64,000 nt of DNA from Streptomyces litmocidini. Its GTDB lineage: Bacteria > Actinomycetota > Actinomycetes > Streptomycetales > Streptomycetaceae. Position 1 is the first letter of the stretch; every line of letters begins with the position of its first letter. Positions 15,252 to 24,020 of the stretch are shown here, in pieces. The stretch is taken from the NCBI RefSeq assembly GCF_014649755.1, contig NZ_BMTQ01000005.1, positions 186,001-250,000 of the forward strand, read 5' to 3'. The notes below the pieces were generated by a model. That model had not been told where the DNA came from. It was given only the letters and a program-made list of their open reading frames with translations, and did no database searches. The position numbers were made by a program, and so were the translations under genes.

Positions 15252-16757
15252 TCAGCTCTGGCCGCCGGCCAGCTTCTCGCGCAGGGCGGCGAGCGCCTCG
15301 TCCGACGCCAGGGCGCCGGAGTTGTCGTCCGACTCCGAGGAGTACGAACCGCCCGAGATGCCCGCACCGGCGTTGCCGGCGGCCGGGGCGGCAGCGCCCT
15401 CGGCAGCGGCGGCCTCGTCGGCCTCGCGGGACTTGATGACCTGAGCCTGGTGCTGCTCGAAGCGAGCCTGCGCCTCGGCGTACTGGGTCTCCCAGGCCTC
15501 GCGCTGAGCCTCGTAGCCCTCGAGCCAGTCGTTGGTCTCGGGGTCGAAGCCCTCGGGGTAGATGTAGTTGCCCTGGTCGTCGTAGGACGCGGCCATGCCG
15601 TACAGGGTCGGGTCGAACTCGACCGAGGCCGGGTCGGCACCGAAGGACTCGTTGGCCTGCTTCAGCGAGAGGCTGATGCGACGACGCTCGAGGTCGATGT
15701 CGATGACCTTGACGAAGATCTCGTCGTTGACCTGGACGACCTGCTCCGGGATCTCCACGTGGCGCTCGGCCAGCTCGGAGATGTGGACCAGACCCTCGAT
15801 GCCCTCGTCCACGCGGACGAACGCACCGAACGGAACCAGCTTGGTGACCTTACCCGGGACGACCTGGCCGATCTGGTGGGTCCGGGCGAACTGCTGCCAC
15901 GGGTCCTCCTGCGTCGCCTTCAGCGACAGGGAGACGCGCTCGCGGTCCATGTCCACGTCGAGAACCTCGACGGTGACCTCCTGGCCGACCTCGACGACCT
16001 CGGACGGGTGGTCGATGTGCTTCCAGGACAGCTCGGAGACGTGGACGAGGCCGTCGACGCCACCCAGGTCCACGAAGGCACCGAAGTTGACGATCGAGGA
16101 CACGACGCCGGAGCGGACCTGACCCTTCTGGAGGGTCGTGAGGAAGGTCTGGCGAACCTCGGACTGGGTCTGCTCCAGCCAGGCGCGGCGGGACAGGACC
16201 ACGTTGTTGCGGTTCTTGTCCAGCTCGATGATCTTCGCCTCGAGCTCCTTGCCCACGTAGGGCTGGAGGTCGCGGACGCGACGCATCTCGACCAGGGAGG
16301 CCGGGAGGAAGCCGCGGAGGCCGATGTCGAGGATGAGACCACCCTTGACGACCTCGATGACGGTACCGGTGACGATGCCGTCCTCTTCCTTGATCTTCTC
16401 GATGGTGCCCCAGGCACGCTCGTACTGGGCGCGCTTCTTCGAGAGGATCAGGCGGCCTTCCTTGTCCTCCTTCTGGAGAACAAGGGCCTCGATCTCGTCG
16501 CCGACCTTGACGACCTCGTTCGGGTCGACGTCGTGCTTGATCGAGAGCTCGCGGCTCGGGATGACACCTTCGGTCTTGTAACCGATGTCGAGCAGGACCT
16601 CGTCCCGGTCGACCTTCACGATGACGCCGTCGACGATGTCGCCGTCGTTGAAGTACTTGATCGTCTCGTCGATCGCGGCGAGGAAGGCTTCCTCGTTACC
16701 GATGTCGTTGACCGCAACCTGCGGGGTGGTGGCGGTGGTCTCGGTGCTGCTCGTCAT
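15252..16757 (-). CDS. rpsA: 30S ribosomal protein S1
   Basis: 501 residues, the actinobacterial four-S1-domain form. Domains lie at about 38-108, 125-193, 211-281 and 297-368, each a five-stranded OB-like barrel ending with motifs such as GRLILSKKRA, NNVVLSRRAW, ERVSLSLKAT and RRISLSLKQA. An acidic, low-complexity C-terminal tail (370-501) replaces the extra S1 repeats of E. coli. S1 binds mRNA on the 30S subunit. The ribosome-binding site is weak (GGAG about 14 nt before the ATG), and a leader of about 190 nt with two hairpins precedes it. Its own TTGACC/TATGCT promoter and terminator make it a monocistronic unit. Confidence 0.97.
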   Translation of the reverse strand: MTSSTETTATTPQVAVNDIGNEEAFLAAIDETIKYFNDGDIVDGVIVKVDRDEVLLDIGYKTEGVIPSRELSIKHDVDPNEVVKVGDEIEALVLQKEDKEGRLILSKKRAQYERAWGTIEKIKEEDGIVTGTVIEVVKGGLILDIGLRGFLPASLVEMRRVRDLQPYVGKELEAKIIELDKNRNNVVLSRRAWLEQTQSEVRQTFLTTLQKGQVRSGVVSSIVNFGAFVDLGGVDGLVHVSELSWKHIDHPSEVVEVGQEVTVEVLDVDMDRERVSLSLKATQEDPWQQFARTHQIGQVVPGKVTKLVPFGAFVRVDEGIEGLVHISELAERHVEIPEQVVQVNDEIFVKVIDIDLERRRISLSLKQANESFGADPASVEFDPTLYGMAASYDDQGNYIYPEGFDPETNDWLEGYEAQREAWETQYAEAQARFEQHQAQVIKSREADEAAAAEGAAAPAAGNAGAGISGGSYSSESDDNSGALASDEALAALREKLAGGQS

Positions 16758-16947
16758 GTGGGAAAGGGCTCCGGTTACGGACAGAAAGTCGTAGGTACTG
16801 CTACGCCGAGAGCCCGTATCGCACCAAGAAGCCGGACAGCCAATGAAGCACCCTTCCGCGAACGGGAGGGAACCTCGAAAACCGAGGGGACATACAACAG
16901 GTGCGAGCACGGCCTGCTCCGTCTGAGGCGCGCAGGCCCGCAGCGCA
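16758..16947 (-). ncRNA. Structured 5' leader of rpsA
   Basis: From the predicted start near 16947 to the rpsA ATG the transcript has about 190 untranslated nt. Two stem-loops are clear on the minus strand: CCCTCCCG-TTCG-CGGAAGGG (16851-16870, one mismatch, UUCG loop) and CCTCG-5-CGAGG (16873-16887). S1 autoregulates its own translation through leader RNA in gammaproteobacteria; a similar role here is inference. No known riboswitch consensus was recognised. Confidence 0.5.
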
Positions 16948-16953
16948 ACCTTT

Positions 16954-16982
16954 AGCATACGGGGGCGGCCGGACAGGGTCAA
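16954..16982 (-). promoter_or_regulatory. Sigma-HrdB-type promoter of rpsA
   Basis: On the minus strand TTGACC (16982-16977) and TATGCT (16959-16954) are separated by exactly 17 bp, a near-consensus vegetative promoter. It faces rpsA and lies 197 bp from its ATG. The rest of the 345-bp gap (16983-17102) holds the start of the divergent methyltransferase region, in which I see no clear promoter. Confidence 0.85.
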
Positions 16983-17102
16983 TGCGCGAAGCGCGCACCC
17001 GAGGCAGATCCGCTCAATTCCGGCACCACTCATGCCTCTTGCGCCACCACGGCGGGGTCCGCCGCACGGCTGCACTGAGCGCAAACTACATCGGCGGGCG
17101 AA

Positions 17103-17942
17103 ATGAACCAAGAGTACGGACACGAAGACGCGGTCGACGGAGAGGCCGAAGAGGCCGAGGCGACCCGGCGTGACGCGGGGGACGCGGAGAGCAGCCGGGC
17201 GAGCCGCGGCTGGTGGGACCGGAACGCCGACGAGTACCAGAGCGAACACGGCTCCTTCCTGGGCGACGACCGGTTCGTGTGGGGGCCCGAGGGACTCGAC
17301 GAGGCCGAGGCCGGGCTCCTGGGTCCGGCCGCCTCGCTGAAGGGCCTCGACGTCCTGGAGATCGGCGCGGGCGCCGCGCAGTGCTCGCGCTGGCTGGCGG
17401 CCCGGGGGGCGCGGCCGGTGGCCCTCGACCTCTCGCACCGGCAGCTCCAGCACGCGCTGCGGATCGGCGGGGAGGTGCCGCTGGTGGAGGCGGACGCGGG
17501 AGCGCTGCCCTTCCGGGACGGCTCCTTCGACCTGGCGTGCTCGGCGTACGGCGCGGTCCCGTTCGTCGCCGACCCGGTGCGGGTCTTCCGCGAGGTGCGC
17601 CGGGTGCTGCGGCCGGGCGGCCGATGGGTGTTCTCGGTGACGCACCCGATCCGCTGGGCGTTCCCGGACGAGCCGGGGCCGGAGGGCCTGTCGGTCGCCG
17701 CCTCGTACTTCGACCGCACGCCGTACGTCGAGCAGGACGAGGAGGGCCGGGCCGTGTACGTGGAGCACCACCGGACCGTCGGGGACCGGGTGCGGGACGT
17801 GGTGGCCGGCGGCTTCCGGCTCGTGGACCTGGTCGAACCGGAGTGGCCGGCCTGGAACAGTCAGGAGTGGGGCGGCTGGTCCCCGCTGCGGGGGAACCTG
17901 ATCCCGGGGACGGCGATCTTTGTCTGCGAACGGGACGGCTGA
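17103..17942 (+). CDS. Class I SAM-dependent methyltransferase
   Basis: 279 residues. An acidic N-terminal leader (about 35 residues) precedes GWWDRNADEYQSEHG, then motif I LEIGAGAAQCSRWLA near residue 85, a motif II acidic residue in PVALDLSHRQL, and post-I text LVEADAGALPFRDGSFDLACSAYGAVPFV. This matches the UbiE/Methyltransf_11 group that methylates small molecules; the substrate is unknown. It is divergent from rpsA and ends in a 25-bp tandem repeat that includes its last codons. Confidence 0.88.
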   Translation: MNQEYGHEDAVDGEAEEAEATRRDAGDAESSRASRGWWDRNADEYQSEHGSFLGDDRFVWGPEGLDEAEAGLLGPAASLKGLDVLEIGAGAAQCSRWLAARGARPVALDLSHRQLQHALRIGGEVPLVEADAGALPFRDGSFDLACSAYGAVPFVADPVRVFREVRRVLRPGGRWVFSVTHPIRWAFPDEPGPEGLSVAASYFDRTPYVEQDEEGRAVYVEHHRTVGDRVRDVVAGGFRLVDLVEPEWPAWNSQEWGGWSPLRGNLIPGTAIFVCERDG

Positions 17943-17993
17943 CTTCCGTCCGCGAGCGGGACGCCCGGTTCCGTCCGCGAGCGGGACGGCCGG
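17919..17993. repeat. Three tandem 25-bp repeats across the methyltransferase stop
   Basis: Three consecutive 25-bp units (17919-17943, 17944-17968, 17969-17993) share the core gtccgcgagcgggacg. The last two are almost identical; the first contains the final codons and TGA of the methyltransferase and has diverged. This suggests that the gene end was duplicated twice by slippage. Confidence 0.85.
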
Positions 17994-18006
17994 TAGTCGT
18001 ACTAAT

Positions 18007-18040
18007 GAGGGGCCCTGTGGACGACGGGGCCCCTCTTCTT
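18007..18040 (+). terminator. Rho-independent terminator after the methyltransferase
   Basis: GAGGGGCCC (18007-18015) pairs with GGGCCCCTC (18027-18035), with an 11-nt loop, followed by TTCTT. It lies 65 bp past the methyltransferase stop and before hrpB. It argues against using the in-frame ATG at 18005 as the hrpB start. Confidence 0.8.
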
Positions 18041-18064
18041 CGCGGCGCGTACGAGACTGAGTGC

Positions 18065-20656
18065 GTGATCCGAAACGACGCACTCGACCGTCTCCCCGTC
18101 CGCCATGCCGTCCCCGAGCTGCTCGCCGCACTCGCGGAGCGCGGCGCGGCGGTGCTGTCCGCTCCTCCCGGCACCGGCAAGACGACGCTGGTACCGCTGG
18201 CGCTCGCGGGGCTCATGGGGGACGGGCCGGCGCGGCGGGTGCTCGTGGCCGAGCCGCGGAGGATGGCGGTGCGGGCGGCGGCCCGGCGGATGGCCTGGCT
18301 GCTCGGCGAGGAGGTCGGTGGCACGGTCGGCTTCTCGGTGCGCGGTGAGCGGCGGACCGGGGCCGCGACGCGGGTCGAGGTGGTGACGACGGGCATCCTG
18401 CTCCAGCGGCTCCAGCGCGATCCGGAGCTGGCGGGGGTGGACGTGGTGCTGCTCGACGAGTGTCACGAGCGGCATCTCGACGCCGACACGGCCATGGCCT
18501 TCCTGGTGGACGTCCGCGCGACGCTGCGACCGGAGCTGAAGCTGATCGCGGCGTCCGCGACGAGCGACGCCGAGGCGTGGGCGGAGCTGCTCACGGTCCT
18601 GGAGGGGAGCGGTCCCGCGCCGATCGTGCGGAGCAGGGGCGAGGGCCATGGGTACGCGGTGAGGTTCGCCGCACCTCCGGCCGGCATCAGGCCCGCGCAC
18701 GGCACCTGGGTGGATCCGGCCCTGCTGCGGCACGTGGCGTCGACGGTCCGGCTCGCGCTGGAGCGGCACCGGGGCGATGTCCTCTGTTTCCTGCCGGGTA
18801 CGGGGGAGATCGCGCGGACGGCGGGGTTGCTCGACGGCGTCGACGCGGAGGTGCTCCAGCTGCACGGGCGGGCTCCCGCCGCCGTCCAGGACGCAGTGCT
18901 GCGGGGCGCCGGGCCGGACGGTCGCAGGCGGGTGGTGCTGTCGACGTCGGTGGCGGAGTCGAGCCTGACGGTTCCGGGCGTGCGGATCGTCGTGGACTCG
19001 GGGCTCGCGCGGGAGCCCCGGACGGACCACGCCCGGGGCCTCGGTTCGCTCGCGACGGTGCCGGTGTCGACCGCGGCGGCGACCCAGCGGGCGGGGCGCT
19101 CGGGCCGTGAGGCGGCCGGCGTGGTCTACCGCTGCTGGGCCGAGGCGGAGGACGGCGGCCGGGCGCGGTTCCCGTCGCCCGAGATCCGGATCGCCGATCT
19201 GGCGGACTTCGCGCTGCGGGCCGCCTGCTGGGGCGATCCGACGGCGGAGGGGCTCGCGCTGCTCGACGCGCCGCCGGCCGGGGCGATGGCGGCGGCGCGC
19301 GCGGTGCTCGGGTCGATCGGGGCCGTCGACGGTGACGGCCGGGCCACGGAGCGGGGGGTGCGGATGTCCCGGCTCGGGCTGCATCCCCGGCTGGGACGCG
19401 CGCTCCTGGACGGCGCGCCCGAGGTCGGGGCGCGGCGGGCGGCGGAGGTGGTGGCGCTGCTGAGCGAGGAGCCGCCGCGCGAGTACGGGGACGACCTGGT
19501 GGCGGCCTGGCGTGCGGCCCGTCGGGGGACCGACGGGTACGGGGCGCGGTGGAGGGCGGAGGCGCGGCGCCTGGATCGGTCGGCCGGTGAGGTGGTGGGC
19601 GGGGGTGCCGCCGTGGCGGATCGGTCGGCCGGTGAGGCCGGGGGCGGGGGTGCCGCCGTCGGGGAGCGGGAGGGCGACGACGCCGTGGCCGGCCTGGTGA
19701 CGGCGCTGGCGTTCCCGGAGCGGGTGGCCAGGGCCCGGGAGCAGGGCGGCTATCTGATGGTGTCGGGAGGCGGGGCGCGGTTGGCCGGGGGTTCCCGGCT
19801 GGGGACCGGCCCGTGGCTCGCCGTGGCGGTGGCGGACCGCACCGCGCGGGACGCCACGGCGCGGGTGCGGCTCGCGGCGGTGGTGGACGAGTCCATGGCG
19901 TGCCGGGCGGCCGGGCATCTGCGGAGCACCGGAGAGGAGGTCCGCTGGGAGGACGGGGACGTGGTCGCGCGGTCGGTGGACCGGCTGGGCGCGATCGAGC
20001 TGACGGTCCGTCCCCTGGGCGCCGGGGCCGAGCCCGCTCTCGTGCGGGAGGCGCTGCTCGACGGCCTGCGGCGCGAGGGCCTCGGGCTGTTGCGGTGGCG
20101 TCGGGAGGCCGGGGAGCTGCGCGAGCGGCTCGCCTTCCTCCACCGGGAGTTGGGGGAGCCCTGGCCGGACGTGTCGGAGGGGACGCTGATCGACCGGGCC
20201 GGGGAGTGGCTGGAACCGGAGCTGTCCCGGGCGTCACGCCGGGCGGATCTGGGGCGGATCGACGCCGGGGAGGCGCTGCGGCGGCTGCTGCCGTGGGCGT
20301 CGGGCGAGGCGGTCCGGCTGGACGAGTTGGCGCCGGAGCGGATCGAGGTGCCGAGCGGTTCGCGGATACGGGTCGAGTACGGGGGCGAGCGGCCGGTGCT
20401 CGCGGTGAAGCTGCAGGAGATGTTCGGTCTGGCCGAGACGCCCCGGGTGGCGGGGGTGCCGGTGCTCGTCCACCTCCTCTCCCCCGCGGGCAGGCCGGCC
20501 GCGGTGACGGCCGACCTGGCGTCGTTCTGGCGGGACGGCTACCGGGCGGTGCGGGCGGAGTTGCGGGGGCGGTATCCGAAGCACCCGTGGCCGGAGGATC
20601 CGTCCGCGGCGGTGCCGACCCGGCACACCAGCGCGCGGCTCAGAGGGGAGCGCTGA
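18065..20656 (+). CDS. hrpB: ATP-dependent helicase HrpB
   Basis: 863 residues, a DExH-box helicase of the HrpA/HrpB group. Walker A GTGKTT is at about 36-41, DECH at 131-134, SATSDAEAW near 185, and the second lobe has LCFLPGTGEI and QRAGRSGR. The HrpB-specific C-terminal region (PERIEVPSGSRIRVEY ... LVHLLSPAGRPAAVTADLASFW) is intact. The GTG at 18065 is preferred because the upstream ATG lies in a terminator stem and the conserved text starts with DALDRLPV. Residues 504-518 and 519-533 are a 15-residue tandem duplication (DRSAGE...GGGAAV). RNA substrate unknown. It overlaps the convergent DUF3068 gene by 17 bp. Confidence 0.93.
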   Translation: MIRNDALDRLPVRHAVPELLAALAERGAAVLSAPPGTGKTTLVPLALAGLMGDGPARRVLVAEPRRMAVRAAARRMAWLLGEEVGGTVGFSVRGERRTGAATRVEVVTTGILLQRLQRDPELAGVDVVLLDECHERHLDADTAMAFLVDVRATLRPELKLIAASATSDAEAWAELLTVLEGSGPAPIVRSRGEGHGYAVRFAAPPAGIRPAHGTWVDPALLRHVASTVRLALERHRGDVLCFLPGTGEIARTAGLLDGVDAEVLQLHGRAPAAVQDAVLRGAGPDGRRRVVLSTSVAESSLTVPGVRIVVDSGLAREPRTDHARGLGSLATVPVSTAAATQRAGRSGREAAGVVYRCWAEAEDGGRARFPSPEIRIADLADFALRAACWGDPTAEGLALLDAPPAGAMAAARAVLGSIGAVDGDGRATERGVRMSRLGLHPRLGRALLDGAPEVGARRAAEVVALLSEEPPREYGDDLVAAWRAARRGTDGYGARWRAEARRLDRSAGEVVGGGAAVADRSAGEAGGGGAAVGEREGDDAVAGLVTALAFPERVARAREQGGYLMVSGGGARLAGGSRLGTGPWLAVAVADRTARDATARVRLAAVVDESMACRAAGHLRSTGEEVRWEDGDVVARSVDRLGAIELTVRPLGAGAEPALVREALLDGLRREGLGLLRWRREAGELRERLAFLHRELGEPWPDVSEGTLIDRAGEWLEPELSRASRRADLGRIDAGEALRRLLPWASGEAVRLDELAPERIEVPSGSRIRVEYGGERPVLAVKLQEMFGLAETPRVAGVPVLVHLLSPAGRPAAVTADLASFWRDGYRAVRAELRGRYPKHPWPEDPSAAVPTRHTSARLRGER

Positions 20657-21635
20657 CCGGTGTCGGGGCGGGGGCGGGGGGCGGCTCCTGTGCGGGGCGG
20701 CGCGAGCGGGCCTCCAGCCAGAGGGCGAGGACGAGGAGGAGCAGGGCGAGGGCGGTGAGGGTCCACGGGACGTAGGAGACGAGCATGAGGACCATGAGGC
20801 GGTTGGAGGAGACCGTCTCGCCGATGCTCTCGAGGTAGTCCTCGCGCATCTTCACGTGCCCCGCGAAGACGGTGAGGGTGTCCCGCCCCATCAGTGCCTT
20901 GGCGTTGCGGAGTTCCTCCTCGTGGATCTCCTCGCCGTTGACGGGGGCTCCGGTGATCGGCTCGATCCAGAACATGCGCTTGGTCGTGTACCAGCGGGTG
21001 AGGCCGGAGTCGGCCAGGATCTCCGGGGTGATGCCCTTGACCGGCATGGTCTTGGGCAGGGGGACCCTGGTCCAGGGGACGGTCTGCTCGAAGTAGTAGA
21101 CCTCCATGCCGCGGAAGGTGCGGGTGCCCTTGTAGTGGATGGGGGCCGCGGTGCGGGTCTGGGCGTCGAAGTACTGGTAGTCGCGCTTCTCGGTCAGGAA
21201 GGGGAACTTGAACTCGACGCCCTCGCGCCGGACCGGGTCGCCGTCGACCGATTCGCCGGTGGCGTGGACGGGGTCCTGGGTGTGCGCGTCGAAGACGTAC
21301 CGCTCGGGGACCTTGGAGACCATCTTGCCGTCGGGCCCCGTCACGTAGGCGAGGGCGTCCCAGACGACGACGTCACGCCCGGCGTCGCGTTCGATGCGCC
21401 GCGACTCCTCCACGTTGCCCTTGAGGGTCTGGATGATCGTGATCTTGTCGACCTTCTCGGCCTTGAGCGTGGAGTAGTCGAGGAGGGTCGCGGGCCGCGC
21501 CTCCAGGACGGTCTCCTGGTACTGGTCGGGCGGGATCTTCGCGAGGCGGGGGAAGGCGTACCAGCGCAGGGTGGGGGCCATCGCCGCGCAGAAGACGGCG
21601 AGGGCGAGGAGGACGAGGCTGGCTCGGCGGCGCAC
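20640..21635 (-). CDS. DUF3068 membrane-anchored protein
   Basis: 331 residues. One hydrophobic helix at the N-terminus (SLVLLALAVFCAAMAPTL) and one near the C-terminus (about 285-307, VLMLVSYVPWTLTALALLLLVLALWL) bracket an extracytoplasmic domain. In the domain I see YVFDAHTQDPVHATGE, VEFKFPFLTEKRDYQYFDAQT and WFIEPITG-like segments typical of DUF3068, an actinobacterial family some databases call porin-PorA-like. A Pro-rich tail follows the second helix. Function unproven; an envelope role is likely. GTG start. The 3' end overlaps hrpB by 17 bp. Confidence 0.8.
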   Translation of the reverse strand: MRRRASLVLLALAVFCAAMAPTLRWYAFPRLAKIPPDQYQETVLEARPATLLDYSTLKAEKVDKITIIQTLKGNVEESRRIERDAGRDVVVWDALAYVTGPDGKMVSKVPERYVFDAHTQDPVHATGESVDGDPVRREGVEFKFPFLTEKRDYQYFDAQTRTAAPIHYKGTRTFRGMEVYYFEQTVPWTRVPLPKTMPVKGITPEILADSGLTRWYTTKRMFWIEPITGAPVNGEEIHEEELRNAKALMGRDTLTVFAGHVKMREDYLESIGETVSSNRLMVLMLVSYVPWTLTALALLLLVLALWLEARSRRPAQEPPPAPAPTPVSAPL

Positions 21636-21645
21636 GGTCGGCCCC

Positions 21646-21786
21646 CTACTTCTTGGGGCCGGGGTCGGCGGTCAGCAGGGGCTTGGGCGAGGTGGGGCCG
21701 TCGGGCGGCAGATCGACCACGGAGAGGAGCAGGACGAAGAGGAGGACTGGGGCGAGTCCGATGGCGGCGGCGACGAGGGCGCGCAT
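21646..21786 (-). CDS. SPW_0924-family small membrane protein
   Basis: 46 residues. A single hydrophobic helix (about 3-25, ALVAAAIGLAPVLLFVLLLSV) is followed by a short outside tail PTSPKPLLTADPGPKK. The TSPKPLLT block is what I recall as diagnostic of the SPW_0924 family, found in Streptomyces and relatives. It lies 10 bp upstream of the DUF3068 gene on the same strand, so the two are probably co-transcribed. Function unknown. Confidence 0.8.
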   Translation of the reverse strand: MRALVAAAIGLAPVLLFVLLLSVVDLPPDGPTSPKPLLTADPGPKK

Positions 21787-21884
21787 GGTCGGCCTCCCGG
21801 GTGCGATCTGATAGGGCGTCAGGGCGGGGGCACCGTAGCAACGCGGCCGCGAGATGAGAACACGTCGCACCCGGGTGGAGCGAA

Positions 21885-21922
21885 GCGCCGCCCCCGCGTC
21901 CGGTGCGGACGGGGGGCGGCGC
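21885..21922. terminator. Strong stem-loop downstream of the transglycosylase gene
   Basis: GCGCCGCCCCC (21885-21895) pairs perfectly with GGGGGCGGCGC (21912-21922). The interior forms a second helix GTCCG/CGGAC around a 3-nt loop. It follows the stop of the minus-strand gene at 21952 by about 30 nt and probably terminates that transcript. There is no T-run. Confidence 0.75.
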
Positions 21923-21951
21923 GGAGGAACGCGGCGCGGAGGCGCGGGCGG

Positions 21952-23766
21952 TCAGGCCGAAGGCGAGGTGCCGGGCGAGGGGGTGGTGGTCTCGGACGGG
22001 GTGCCCCCGGAGGGCGTCGGGCTCGGGGTGGGGGTGGGGTCCGGGTTCGTCGTGGCGGGGGCGTTGACCGTCAGGTCGATGAAGGCGGTGCCGCCGCCCG
22101 GTGCGGTCAGCCGCACGTAGTACGTGCCGGCCTTGTCGCCCGCGAGGAGGTCGCCGGGCTCGAGGGTGAGCAGTCCGTCCGTGCCGGCCACGAGGGTGAC
22201 GGTGCGGGCCGTGGTGCCGTCCGCGCGCTTGAAGGACGGGCCGTCGGCGCTCTCCGCGGTGTCCGTCTTCGAGGTGACGATCACCGCGGTGACGCGCACG
22301 CCGGGGGCGAGGGCACCCTTGTCGGTGGCCTTCACCTGGACCTTCTGGGTGAAGGAGGTGCCGGTCGTGGCCGCCAGCGGGTCGCCGGCGAGCCGGGTGA
22401 GGGTGTCCGCCTGCCGCTCCGTGACGGTCGCGGCGAAGTCGGCCGCGCCCAGGGTCCGGCCCACGACGGTGGCCCGCACGGTGAAGGCTCCCGTCTTCTC
22501 GCCGGCCCGGAGGGCGGGAGAGGTGGCGAGGCCGGCCGAGCCGGTGGTGACGGTGGCGGTGGTCCCGCCGGCGCCGAACCGGGTGTCCGTGGCTCCGATG
22601 ATCTCGAAGCGGATGTTCACGCCGGGGACCGGCTTGCCCGAGGCGTCGAGCGCCGCGACCCGGGGAAGTCCGGTGAAGGCGCTGCCGGTGGTCGCGGTCG
22701 GCTTCTCGTTGGCCACGATCATGAGCCGTGCGACCCTGGCGACCGCCGGGAGGGCGGGCGGCGTCACCGGCGGGGTGACCGGCGGCTCGGTGGGGACGGT
22801 CGGCGGCTTGGCCGTCCCGGGACGGTTCTCCGCCGGCGGCTTCGGCTTCTGGGTGCCGGGCGTCGGTGCCGTGGGGACGGTGGGGAGCGACGTGGCGGGA
22901 CGGGGACGGCCGCCCCTGCTGCCGTTGTCGCTGCGTCCCACTGGCAGCACGCCCGTGCCGTCCGGGATCTGGTGGGTGCCGCGCTCGTAGAAGGCGACCC
23001 AGGACAGGACCGTGTTCAGGTACTCCCTGGACCGGTTGTAGCTGAGGATCGCCTGGTCGAGGTCGGCCTTGAGCGCGAGGTTGCGATCGTTCGCGCAGAG
23101 GTAGAGGCCGGCGGCCTGCGCCGCGTCGTAGATGTTGTTCGGGTCCTTCTTGCCGTCGCTGTTGGCGTCCTGGCCCCAGGTGGCCCAGGTGGACGGGATG
23201 AACTGCATCGGGCCGACGGCCCGGTCGAGCTTGGTGTCGCCGTCGTAGGCGCCGCCGTCGGTGTCGGTGATCAGGGCGAAGCCGTTGCCGTCGAGGGCGG
23301 GGCCGAGGATCCGCGGCGACGCCGTGCCGTTGGCGTCGACCCTGCCGCCGTTCGCCTGGCCGGACTCGACCTTGCCGATGCCGGCGAGCAGCTGCCACGG
23401 CAGGTTGCAGCCGGGGTCGGTCGAGCGTATCGAGAGCTCGGCCCGCTTGTAGGCGGAGTAGACGGACGCGGGTATGCCGGCCTCGGCGGGGCCGGCCGTC
23501 AGCGGCAGCTTGGTGCTCGCCCCGGGCAGGTTCGGCGGGTTCAGCGGCGGCAGGTCCGTGTAGTACGGGGAATCGCCCGTCACGGACCCGTGTCCGGACG
23601 GCGAAGTCGTGTCACCGGCACCGATGGCCTGGTCCCCGCTGGTGTTGTCCGTCGCCGGCGGAGTCGCCTCCGGTGCCTGCGAGGCGGCGAGCGCGGCGAC
23701 CGCCGCGGCCATCACCACACCACTGGTGGCTCCCTTGCGCAGTCGGCGGCCGATGTGCGCTCCCAT
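21952..23766 (-). CDS. Secreted lytic transglycosylase with Ig-like tail
   Basis: 604 residues. A signal-like N-terminus leads into a Pro/Thr-rich spacer. The SLT/MltB-like lysozyme domain spans about 95-265: SVYSAYKRAELSI, LPWQLLAGIGKVESGQANGG with the catalytic Glu, AVGPMQFIPSTWATWGQDANSDG, and QAILSYNRSREYLNTVLSW. After a Pro-rich linker two Ig-like (bacterial adhesin-type) repeats follow (about 320-420 and 425-570). A Pro/Thr/Ser-rich tail ends the protein. It cleaves peptidoglycan glycan strands outside the membrane, probably in wall remodelling. ATG 23766 has a GGGGAGGGGA site. Confidence 0.88.
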   Translation of the reverse strand: MGAHIGRRLRKGATSGVVMAAAVAALAASQAPEATPPATDNTSGDQAIGAGDTTSPSGHGSVTGDSPYYTDLPPLNPPNLPGASTKLPLTAGPAEAGIPASVYSAYKRAELSIRSTDPGCNLPWQLLAGIGKVESGQANGGRVDANGTASPRILGPALDGNGFALITDTDGGAYDGDTKLDRAVGPMQFIPSTWATWGQDANSDGKKDPNNIYDAAQAAGLYLCANDRNLALKADLDQAILSYNRSREYLNTVLSWVAFYERGTHQIPDGTGVLPVGRSDNGSRGGRPRPATSLPTVPTAPTPGTQKPKPPAENRPGTAKPPTVPTEPPVTPPVTPPALPAVARVARLMIVANEKPTATTGSAFTGLPRVAALDASGKPVPGVNIRFEIIGATDTRFGAGGTTATVTTGSAGLATSPALRAGEKTGAFTVRATVVGRTLGAADFAATVTERQADTLTRLAGDPLAATTGTSFTQKVQVKATDKGALAPGVRVTAVIVTSKTDTAESADGPSFKRADGTTARTVTLVAGTDGLLTLEPGDLLAGDKAGTYYVRLTAPGGGTAFIDLTVNAPATTNPDPTPTPSPTPSGGTPSETTTPSPGTSPSA

Positions 23767-24020
23767 ATCCGTCGTCCCCTCCCCATCGACGCGGTCCCAC
23801 GCTCCCCGCGTGAGACCTCAGGTGACCCTATGCCAACTCCGGACCGCCGAACACCGGCCCCTGACCGTGTTTCACGGTTTCGTCACCTCTTGGCCGCGTG
23901 CCGACCAGGTCGGTCCCGGGAACCGATCGGAGCGTCGCACCCCTCTTGCACTCCGGTTTGCACTCCGGTCGGCCACGCACACCGGCCGCCGTCACCGTCG
24001 GAACCCTGGGGGAACTCCCG

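Noticed and set aside
18005..18064. Upstream ATG start for hrpB
   Set aside because: It lies within a clear terminator hairpin, and the conserved HrpB N-terminus begins at the GTG 18065.
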